DNA of 48,684 nt, taken from assembly GCA_947455465.1 (NCBI GenBank), contig CANGNS010000024.1:1-48684 (forward strand). Reading direction: 5' to 3'. Below the pieces are notes generated by a model. That model ran no database searches. It saw nothing but the letters and a program-made list of their open reading frames with translations, and was not told the DNA's origin. This document shows, one piece after another, positions 43,054-48,684 of the stretch. The first letter of the stretch is position 1, and each line of letters starts with the position of its first letter. A program made the position numbers and the translations under genes. Source of the DNA: Comamonadaceae bacterium (GTDB taxonomy: Bacteria > Pseudomonadota > Gammaproteobacteria > Burkholderiales > Burkholderiaceae_C).

Positions 43054-44609
43054 GCAGCGCCAGCCCCCACCCCGCAAGTGGCACCGTGCGCGCCTTGGTG
43101 GACGCGCAAGCGGCCGCCCGCGCGCAAGCCCTGTATGCCCTGGCCGTGGACGCCGAGCCCGCCGCGTCCATCGGCTTTGGGGCGCTGGCGCAGCAATGCC
43201 AGCAGGTGGCCACACTGTTGGCGCAGCACGGCCTGGCGCCGGGCGATACCGTCTCGCTGGTCATGCCCAATGGCCTGAACACCTTGCGCCTGCTCTTGGG
43301 CGCCATGTACAGCGGCTACTGCGTGAACCCGGTCAATTTGCTCAGCAGCGCCGAGCAAATGCGCTACGTCCTGGAGCACAGCGATTGCCGCCTGGTGATC
43401 GCCAGCCCGGACTGGGCCGAGCGCGTGCAGGCGGTGCTTGCTACGCTGCCCCGCGCCGTGGCCTTGCTGGTGTGCAGCCCTGATATCGCCGCGCCCGACA
43501 GCCTGCTATCCGCCTTGCCCCCCACGCAGACCGCCGCACCTGCACCGCAGGCCATGGCTTTGCTGATGTACACCTCGGGCACCACGGGTGTGCCCAAGGG
43601 CGTGGTGCTCACGCAGGCCAATTTGGCGGCCAATGCCCATGCCATCAGCGCCGAGCACCGCCTGCAAGCCCACGACCGGGTGCTGGCCGTGCTGCCGCTC
43701 TACCATATCAACGCCTTTGCCGTCACCATGCTGGCGCCTTTGGCGCATGGTGGCAGCCTGGCGATGCCGCCGAAGTTTTCGGCGGCGCGCTTTTGGCAGC
43801 AAGCCACGCAGGCGCAGTGCACCTGGATCAATGTGGTGCCGACCATGATCTCTTACCTGCTGGAAGGCGACGCGCCGGCCCCCGAGGCTTTGCACGGCAT
43901 CGGCTTTTGCCGCAGCGCCTCGGCGGCGCTGCCGCCGGCGCATTTGCAGGCTTTTGAGCAGCGTTTTGGCATCGGCGTGATCGAGACCATGGGCCTGACC
44001 GAGACGGTGGCGCCCTCGTTTTCCAACCCCTTTGAGCGCCAGGCGCGCAAGCTCGGGGCGGTGGGCAAAGCCTCGGGCTGCGAGGCCCGCGTCATCGACG
44101 CCCAGCTGCAGCCCTTGCCCGACGGCAGCACCGGCGAGATCGCCATTCGCGGCCCGCAAGTCATGCAGGGCTATTACAAAAACGAAGAGGCCACCCGCGC
44201 CGCCTTCACCCCCGACGGCTGGCTGCGCACCGGCGACCTGGGGCACCGCGATGCGGACGGGTTTTTCTTTGTGACGGGGCGCATCAAAGAGCTGATCATC
44301 AAGGGCGGCGAGAACATCGCCCCGCGCGAGATCGACGAAGTGCTGCTGCGCCACCCCCTGGTGCTGGACGCCGCGGCCACCGGCGTGCCCGATGCGCATT
44401 ACGGCCAGGAGATCATGGCCTGCATCGTGCTGCGCGAAGGCGCCAGCGCCGACGAGGCCGCGCTGCGCGCCTTTTGCGCCGAGCACCTGGGCCGCTACAA
44501 AACGCCCAAGCTGTTTTACTTTGTGCCCGATTTGCCGCGCGGCCCGTCGGGCAAGGTGCAGCGGCTCAAGCTGCCTGACTGGGTGGCGCAGGCCGCTGCC
44601 CGCGCCTAG
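43050..44609 (+). CDS. sauT: Sulfoacetate-CoA ligase (AMP-forming acyl-CoA synthetase)
   Basis: A 519-residue ANL-superfamily ligase. The ATP-binding motif YTSGTTGVPKG lies at 174-184; MGLTETVAP, GWLRTGDLGHRD and GRIKELIIKGGENIAPREID follow, and the C-terminal catalytic lysine is Lys502 in PSGKVQRLK. Paired with sauS by a 4-base overlap, it fits SauT, which activates sulfoacetate. Sequence alone does not fix the acid used. Its TAG stop overlaps the stop of the convergent LysR gene within CCTAGG. Confidence 0.8.
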   Translation: MSSASPHPASGTVRALVDAQAAARAQALYALAVDAEPAASIGFGALAQQCQQVATLLAQHGLAPGDTVSLVMPNGLNTLRLLLGAMYSGYCVNPVNLLSSAEQMRYVLEHSDCRLVIASPDWAERVQAVLATLPRAVALLVCSPDIAAPDSLLSALPPTQTAAPAPQAMALLMYTSGTTGVPKGVVLTQANLAANAHAISAEHRLQAHDRVLAVLPLYHINAFAVTMLAPLAHGGSLAMPPKFSAARFWQQATQAQCTWINVVPTMISYLLEGDAPAPEALHGIGFCRSASAALPPAHLQAFEQRFGIGVIETMGLTETVAPSFSNPFERQARKLGAVGKASGCEARVIDAQLQPLPDGSTGEIAIRGPQVMQGYYKNEEATRAAFTPDGWLRTGDLGHRDADGFFFVTGRIKELIIKGGENIAPREIDEVLLRHPLVLDAAATGVPDAHYGQEIMACIVLREGASADEAALRAFCAEHLGRYKTPKLFYFVPDLPRGPSGKVQRLKLPDWVAQAAARA

Positions 44610-45517
44610 GTTTTCAGTGCCTGGGCGGCGCCTTGGCGCAGCGCGTCGGTGAGCGACTGCAGCAGCGCCGACTCCAGCTTCCAGCAATGCCAGTACAAGG
44701 CCACGGGCAAGCGCACCGTGGGCGCCAGGTCGCAGAGCTGGCCGCTTTGCAAAAGCGCTTGCACCTGCACCAGCGGCACCACGCTGGCGCCCCAGCCGTC
44801 CACCGCAGCGCGCACACGGCCGTGGGCGCTGGGCAGAAAGTTTTGTTGCAAGCCAGGATTTTTGAGGCCACAGGCCTTGCGCACAAAACGCGCTTGCAAA
44901 TCGTCTTTGCGGTTAAAGGCCAAAAAGCGCATGTCCCGCAGGGCGTGTGCGTTCAGGCCGGCGGGGCAGTGCGCTTGCGCGTAGGCGGGGCTGGCTACGG
45001 CCACATAGTCCATCACGCCCAGCTGTACCACCTGGCAGCCGCGCAGCGGTTTGGCCAGCGCGGTGACGCAGCCTTGCACCTGGCCCTCGCGCAGCCACTC
45101 GTGCGTGAAGTCCTGGTCGTCGGTAATGATCTCCAGCGCCATGCCGCTTTGCGCTAGCGCTTGCAGGGCGGGTAACACCCAGGTGGCAATGCTGTCGGCG
45201 TTGACGGCGATGGCCATGCGCTCTTGCCCCTGCACGCTGTGGGCCTCGCGCGGGGCCAGGGCTTGCAAATCGCGGTCCAGGTCGGCGCGCAAGAGGCGCA
45301 GTTGCAAGGCGTGCTTGAGCAAATAGCGCCCTGCCGAGGTCGCTTTAAGCGGTCGCGTGCGCACGATGAGCACCGCACCGGCCTGCATCTCCAGCGTGCG
45401 CAGGCGCTGCGAGACCGCCGACTGTGTGATGGACAAGCGCACCGCCGCCCGGTCAAAACTGCCTTCCTCGACGATGGCGGCCAGGCACTCGAGCGCGTGG
45501 GGATCAAAGATGGGCAT
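44606..45517 (-). CDS. LysR-family regulator, ArgP/LysG-like
   Basis: A 303-residue LysR protein. The helix-turn-helix reads FDRAAVRLSITQSAVSQRLRTLE, split as FDRAAVRLSI and TQSAVSQRLRTLE. The effector domain starts MAIAVNADSIATWVLPAL, which is the ArgP/LysG signature; the end YWHCWKLES also fits. ArgP/LysG proteins sense basic amino acids and control exporters such as lysE/argO. Here it is divergent from ald (alanine dehydrogenase), suggesting an amino-acid signal such as alanine. It is convergent with sauT, with stops overlapping by two bases. Confidence 0.88.
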   Translation of the reverse strand: MPIFDPHALECLAAIVEEGSFDRAAVRLSITQSAVSQRLRTLEMQAGAVLIVRTRPLKATSAGRYLLKHALQLRLLRADLDRDLQALAPREAHSVQGQERMAIAVNADSIATWVLPALQALAQSGMALEIITDDQDFTHEWLREGQVQGCVTALAKPLRGCQVVQLGVMDYVAVASPAYAQAHCPAGLNAHALRDMRFLAFNRKDDLQARFVRKACGLKNPGLQQNFLPSAHGRVRAAVDGWGASVVPLVQVQALLQSGQLCDLAPTVRLPVALYWHCWKLESALLQSLTDALRQGAAQALKT

Positions 45518-45529
45518 GGGCTTTCAATT

Positions 45530-45544
45530 ATTAGCGTTACTAAT
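45530..45544. promoter_or_regulatory. LysR-type operator candidate between the ArgP-like gene and ald
   Basis: ATTAG (45530-45534), CGTTA, ATAAT-symmetric CTAAT (45540-45544) make a perfect 15-base palindrome that fits the T-N11-A rule for LysR-type binding sites. It is 12 bases from the regulator start and 85 bases from ald, placed for both autorepression and activation of ald. Confidence 0.6.
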
Positions 45545-45629
45545 GAATGTAGCTTAATTTTCATAAAACTGTTCATTCTTTCGGGTCTGACACACACTGG
45601 CGCACACCACCACTTACCGGAGACACTGC

Positions 45630-46745
45630 ATGCACATCGGCTTGCCCACAGAGATCAAAAACCACGAATACCGCGTCGGCCTGACGCCCGCCAGCGTGCG
45701 CGAGTTGTGCAGCCACGGCCACAGCGTGCTGGTGCAAAGCGGTGCGGGCCAGGCCATTGGCCTGTCCGACGCGCTCTACCAAGCCGCTGGCGCCACGCTG
45801 GTGCCCGATGCGGCCAGCGTGTTTGCCCAGGCCGACATGGTTGTCAAAGTCAAAGAGCCCCAGCCCCAGGAATGCGCCATGCTGCGCCCCGGCCAAATTC
45901 TGTACACCTATCTGCACCTGGCCCCGGACCCGGCCCAGACCGCGGCCCTGGTGCAGTCCGGTGCGGTGTGCATCGCCTACGAAACCATCACCGGCGCCAA
46001 CGGCGGCCTGCCCCTGCTGGCGCCCATGAGCGAGGTCGCTGGCCGCATGGCGGTGCAAGCGGGCGCGACGCACCTGGAAAAGTCCAAGGGCGGCATGGGC
46101 GTATTGCTGGGCGGTGTGCCGGGCGTGCCTGCGGCGCATGTGGTCATTCTGGGGGCGGGCGTGGTCGGCACCCACGCTTTGCAAATGGCCGTCGGCATGG
46201 GCGCGCGCGTTACGGTGATCGACCGCAATGTGGACCGCCTGCGCCAGCTCGACCTGGTCTTTGGCAACCGCATCCACACGCTTTACAGCAGCGTGCAAAA
46301 CCTGGAGGATGCGGTGCTCGATGCCGAGTTGGTCATCGGCGGCGTGCTCATTCCCGGCGCGTCGGCGCCCAAGCTGGTCACGCGGGCCATGGTGGCGGCC
46401 ATGAAAAAAGGCGCCGTGGGGGTAGATGTGGCCATCGACCAAGGCGGCTGCTTCGAGACCTCGCACGCCACCACGCACGCCGAGCCCACCTATGTGGTGG
46501 ACGGCGTGGTGCACTACTGCGTGGCCAATATGCCTGGCGCGGTGGCGCGCACCTCTACGTTTGCGCTGAACAACGCCACCATCGGCCACGCGGTGGCCAT
46601 CGCCAACAAGGGCTGGAAGCAAGCCCTGCGCGACGACGCCCACCTGCGCCAGGGCCTCAATGTGGCGCTGGGCCAGGTCAGCTACGAGGCGGTTGCCAAC
46701 ACCCTTGGCTATGGCTACGTGCCCGCGCAGACCTTGCTGGCCTAA
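45630..46745 (+). CDS. ald: Alanine dehydrogenase
   Basis: A 371-residue NAD-dependent alanine dehydrogenase, interconverting L-alanine with pyruvate and ammonium. Catalytic residues fall at the same numbers as in characterised Ald: Arg15, Lys75, His96 and Asp270. The NAD site is GAGVVG (175-180). GGAG precedes the ATG. In taurine dissimilation Ald recycles the alanine made by taurine:pyruvate aminotransferase back to pyruvate, which would suit its place beside sauST, but no such aminotransferase is visible. General alanine use is the alternative. Confidence 0.95.
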   Translation: MHIGLPTEIKNHEYRVGLTPASVRELCSHGHSVLVQSGAGQAIGLSDALYQAAGATLVPDAASVFAQADMVVKVKEPQPQECAMLRPGQILYTYLHLAPDPAQTAALVQSGAVCIAYETITGANGGLPLLAPMSEVAGRMAVQAGATHLEKSKGGMGVLLGGVPGVPAAHVVILGAGVVGTHALQMAVGMGARVTVIDRNVDRLRQLDLVFGNRIHTLYSSVQNLEDAVLDAELVIGGVLIPGASAPKLVTRAMVAAMKKGAVGVDVAIDQGGCFETSHATTHAEPTYVVDGVVHYCVANMPGAVARTSTFALNNATIGHAVAIANKGWKQALRDDAHLRQGLNVALGQVSYEAVANTLGYGYVPAQTLLA

Positions 46746-46837
46746 ACCGCTTTTATCAGCCTGCGCTTTAAGCGACAAATTGCGGGTAAACCCCAGCGGG
46801 CGGGGGCTGGCCGCAACCCTACAGTTGTGTATGCTCA

Positions 46838-46864
46838 GGCGGCGCTGCGTGGTGTAGCGCCGCC
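46838..46864 (+). terminator. Strong GC hairpin downstream of ald
   Basis: GGCGGCGCT (46838-46846) pairs perfectly with AGCGCCGCC (46856-46864) over a 9-base loop, and pairing can extend outward with small bulges. No T-run follows. It lies 93 bases past ald and 37 bases before the next start, so it could be a weak terminator or a leader structure of the next gene. Confidence 0.4.
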
Positions 46865-46900
46865 CTGCGAGCCTTGCGGGGCCTGACCCCAAAGGTGCGT

Positions 46901-48202
46901 ATGTCCGTTCTGAAGAACACCATCACCAAACATGTCGTGCGCATCCTCACGCACCCGGCGACGCGCCAGTTGCGCCGCGCGGCCACCGGTGCCCTGCGCC
47001 GTTTGCGCGGCGCACCCGCGCAGGTGCATTACTTTCACCAGGCCGACGACCCCTACAGCCATTTGTGCGTCCAGGTCCTGGAGCAGTTGGGACGCCGTTA
47101 TGACGTCGATCTTCTGGCCCACCTGGTGCATGCCCCCGAAGACTCCGCTGCGCCCGAGCGCGAACGCCTGGGCCAATGGTCTTTGCGCGATGCCGGTTTG
47201 CTGTCCCAAGCCTATGGCCTGCAAGCGCCTGTGTCGCAGCCCGATGCAGCGGCTCTGGCCAGTGCTGAAGCCGCCTTGGCCGCTTGTGCGCAGTCGGGCA
47301 GCTTTGTGCAGGAGGCGGCCGCCATCAGCGCACGCCTATGGAGCGGGCAAGCCCAGCCCGACGCTCTGGCGCAGCAAGACGCCGTTGCCGCCAAAGCCGC
47401 CGGCACCGCCCTGCGCAAGCAACTGGGGCACTACCTGGGCGCCACTTTTTACTATGGCGGCGAGTGGTACTGGGGCATAGACCGTCTGCACTACCTGGAG
47501 CAGCGCCTGCGCGACGAGGGCTTGTGCCGCGCTCCCGGCAGCGCGCTGCTGGCGCCGGTGCGCGACATCACGCTGACCGGCGCACCGGTGGTTAAAACCG
47601 GGCGCAAGCCCGTGGCGCAGCTGCACTACTTTTGCTCGTTTCGCAGCCCCTACACCTACATCGCCCTGCCGCGCGTGCGCGAGCTGGCCGAGCACTATGG
47701 CGCGCAGCTGCACCTGCGCTTTGTGCTGCCCATGGTTATGCGCGGCCTGGCCGTGCCCTTGGAGAAGCGCATGTACATCGTGGCCGACGTGGCGCGCGAG
47801 GCGCAGCGCGTGGGCATGCGCTACGGCTACCTGGTCGACCCGGTGGGCAAGCCCGTGGAGCGCGGCTACGCCGTGCTGCACCAGGCCATGAAAGCCGGCC
47901 TGGGGCTGCCGTTTGCGCAATCGTTTTTGCAAGGCGTGTGGGCTGACGGCCTAGACGCCGGCACCGACAGCGGCCTGTACGCCATCGCAGCGCGTGCGGG
48001 TTTGGACAAAGCCTTTGTCGATGCCGCACTGCCCGATGACAGCTGGCGCGCCGTGGCCGCCACCAACCGGCTGGAGCTGCTCGAAATGAACCTGTGGGGC
48101 GTGCCCAGTTTTCGGGTGAACGACCGGCCCGGCTACTGGGGCCAAGACCGGCTGTGGATGGTCGAGCAAGATTTGCTCGCCGGCGCTACTGCGAAAACAT
48201 AA
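46901..48202 (+). CDS. Tandem DsbA-fold protein (two HCCA-isomerase/GST-kappa-like domains)
   Basis: A 433-residue protein from the ATG at 46901 (AAAGG upstream). Two thioredoxin-fold domains of the 2-hydroxychromene-2-carboxylate isomerase type appear in series: about 41-225, opening QVHYFHQADDPYSH, and about 240-425, opening QLHYFCSFRSPYTY and ending LWGVPSFRV. The usual HCCA enzyme has one such domain near 200 residues and uses glutathione with an active-site serine. The second copy keeps SPYTY; the first has DPYSH. No CXXC motif is present, so it is not a disulfide oxidase. Substrate unknown. Confidence 0.83.
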   Translation: MSVLKNTITKHVVRILTHPATRQLRRAATGALRRLRGAPAQVHYFHQADDPYSHLCVQVLEQLGRRYDVDLLAHLVHAPEDSAAPERERLGQWSLRDAGLLSQAYGLQAPVSQPDAAALASAEAALAACAQSGSFVQEAAAISARLWSGQAQPDALAQQDAVAAKAAGTALRKQLGHYLGATFYYGGEWYWGIDRLHYLEQRLRDEGLCRAPGSALLAPVRDITLTGAPVVKTGRKPVAQLHYFCSFRSPYTYIALPRVRELAEHYGAQLHLRFVLPMVMRGLAVPLEKRMYIVADVAREAQRVGMRYGYLVDPVGKPVERGYAVLHQAMKAGLGLPFAQSFLQGVWADGLDAGTDSGLYAIAARAGLDKAFVDAALPDDSWRAVAATNRLELLEMNLWGVPSFRVNDRPGYWGQDRLWMVEQDLLAGATAKT

Positions 48203-48503
48203 GCTGGTAGCGGCGCACTTGCGCTTGAAGGGCTGCAATATCCTCCAAATGCTGCGAGAGCAGCACCACCGAAAACAAGTCTAAGTCATAGTCGCGGCGC
48301 TGCTTGCAGGCGACCACCAGGGTGCTCAGGGCCGCGCATGCGAAGTAGCGCTCGCCCTCTTGGACAAAAGCGTATTGCAAAGCGCCGTAGTCGATCAAAT
48401 CCTGAACTTCTTCCAGGCTTAAACCACACAGATTGGCCACCTCGCGCATGCTGATGTGGTCCAGAGGCTCCAGCGCGTTGGGGGTGTAGATTGTTTGTGC
48501 CAT
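48186..48503 (-). CDS. cbpM: CbpM-like chaperone modulator (MerR-type helix-turn-helix fold)
   Basis: A 105-residue protein. The N-terminal part (SMREVANLCGLSLEEVQDLIDYGAL, split as SMREVANLCGLS and LEEVQDLIDYGAL) is a MerR-like helix-turn-helix, and the C-terminal RRDYDLDLFSVVLLSQHLEDI with a final coiled-coil helix matches CbpM, the inhibitor of the DnaJ-like protein CbpA. No cbpA is adjacent in the window. The gene overlaps the end of the tandem DsbA gene by 17 bases in convergent orientation. A small unrelated MerR-like regulator is the alternative. Confidence 0.65.
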   Translation of the reverse strand: MAQTIYTPNALEPLDHISMREVANLCGLSLEEVQDLIDYGALQYAFVQEGERYFACAALSTLVVACKQRRDYDLDLFSVVLLSQHLEDIAALQAQVRRYQLMFSQ

Positions 48504-48541
48504 GGCAGCGCAAGCCTACGCTGGTGCGCCCGCCTAAAGCA

Positions 48542-48553
48542 TGACCTATGTCA
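48542..48553 (+). promoter_or_regulatory. FNR/ANR-type site candidate
   Basis: TGAC-CTAT-GTCA at 48542-48553, within ATGACCTATGTCAAT, resembles the FNR/CRP-family dyad TTGAN6TCAA with a preserved GTCAA half. It lies about 100 bases before the partial gene at 48654 and 38 bases before the start of cbpM on the other strand. Confidence 0.4.
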
Positions 48554-48556
48554 ATG

Positions 48557-48570
48557 GAGGCTGCAGCCTC
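48557..48570. repeat. 14-base perfect palindrome
   Basis: GAGGCTGCAGCCTC is a perfect spacerless palindrome immediately downstream of the FNR-like dyad. It may be a protein-binding site in the promoter of the partial gene; nothing else identifies it. Confidence 0.35.
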
Positions 48571-48653
48571 AGCCCTACGATGGCCCTACCCCGGCTGTCT
48601 CCGAACCCTGACCGATTCGCCATCTGGGACCTTTACAACCCAGGAGGCACTCT

Positions 48654-48684
48654 ATGCAAATCGGTAAAGAAAAACTGTTGTGGA
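48654..48684 (+). CDS. Start of an unidentified gene (partial)
   Basis: An ATG at 48654 follows the strong ribosome site CAGGAGG (48641-48647) with a 6-base spacing, and opens MQIGKEKLLW before the window ends. Ten codons are too few to name a product. The possible FNR-type dyad and palindrome upstream suggest oxygen- or redox-dependent expression. Confidence 0.7.
   Translation, partial: MQIGKEKLLW

Noticed and set aside
41872..43215. 447-codon open frame opposite sauS
   Set aside because: Low-complexity Gly/Ala/His/Gln composition and no recognisable domain; the plus-strand frame carries the catalytic cysteine and aldehyde dehydrogenase motifs.
45224..46892. Long open frames in other frames across ald
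   Set aside because: ald has the full set of catalytic residues at family positions. The alternative frames are Arg/Gly/His-rich shadows caused by high GC.
1..48684. CRISPR arrays, insertion sequences, phage genes, tRNA or rRNA genes
   Set aside because: No regularly spaced direct repeats, transposase or integrase frames, phage structural genes or cloverleaf-like segments were noticed on either strand.

Overview
The window is a GC-rich chromosomal segment from a betaproteobacterium, most likely of the Burkholderiales family Comamonadaceae (Rhodoferax/Polaromonas-like). This rests on the ribosomal proteins (the L23 N-terminus, and S3 with a long basic, Pro/Ala-rich C-terminal tail), an incomplete regulatory PTS, a Bug-family solute-binding protein, and recalled protein similarities; no database search was possible. 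No rRNA, tRNA, CRISPR array, prophage or insertion sequence was recognised, and no gap without a gene reaches 300 bases.

Layout. (1) 1-5690: end of tuf, then the S10 operon rpsJ-rplC-rplD-rplW-rplB-rpsS-rplV-rpsC-rplP-rpmC-rpsQ, closed by a strong terminator. The rpsJ-rplC gap holds stacked inverted repeats and a TATAAT box. (2) 5.7-11.2 kb: a Prx5-type peroxiredoxin, a GNAT acetyltransferase, a lipoprotein with an MFS transporter, and a regulatory PTS (EIIA-Man, HPr, EI). (3) 11.3-13.5 kb: gcdH followed by a YghZ-type aldo/keto reductase. (4) 13.6-18.5 kb: a PQQ module, with a PqqU/YncD-like TonB receptor and a DUF3047 lipoprotein divergent from a sorbosone-dehydrogenase-like PQQ enzyme and its cytochrome c. 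(5) 18.5-21.1 kb: a cysteine-less Rrf2 regulator, an NhaR-type LysR regulator behind a long palindrome, and a DMT transporter. (6) 21.1-32.4 kb: sulfonate block A, xsc-pta-soeABC, divergent from iclR-cobS-cobT. (7) 32.5-40.4 kb: a type IV pilus minor-pilin operon fimT-pilV-pilW-pilX-pilY1-pilE and a FimV-like protein with WVRY repeats. (8) 40.6-46.7 kb: sulfonate block B, Bug protein-sauS-sauT, then an ArgP-like LysR gene divergent from ald. (9) 46.9 kb to the end: a tandem DsbA/HCCA-isomerase-like protein, an orphan CbpM-like gene, and the first codons of a gene behind a possible FNR-type site.

The main physiology is predicted dissimilation of C2 sulfonates. SauT would activate sulfoacetate to sulfoacetyl-CoA, SauS would reduce it to sulfoacetaldehyde, Xsc would split that to acetyl phosphate and sulfite, Pta would make acetyl-CoA, and SoeABC would oxidise the sulfite to sulfate with electrons passing to quinone. 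Alanine dehydrogenase nearby would fit a taurine entry route through taurine:pyruvate aminotransferase, but no tpa is in the window. The two sulfonate blocks lie on either side of the pilus genes. The least expected linkage is the AAA+/VWA pair CobS-CobT, 14 bases behind the IclR gene that faces xsc, with no CobN in view.
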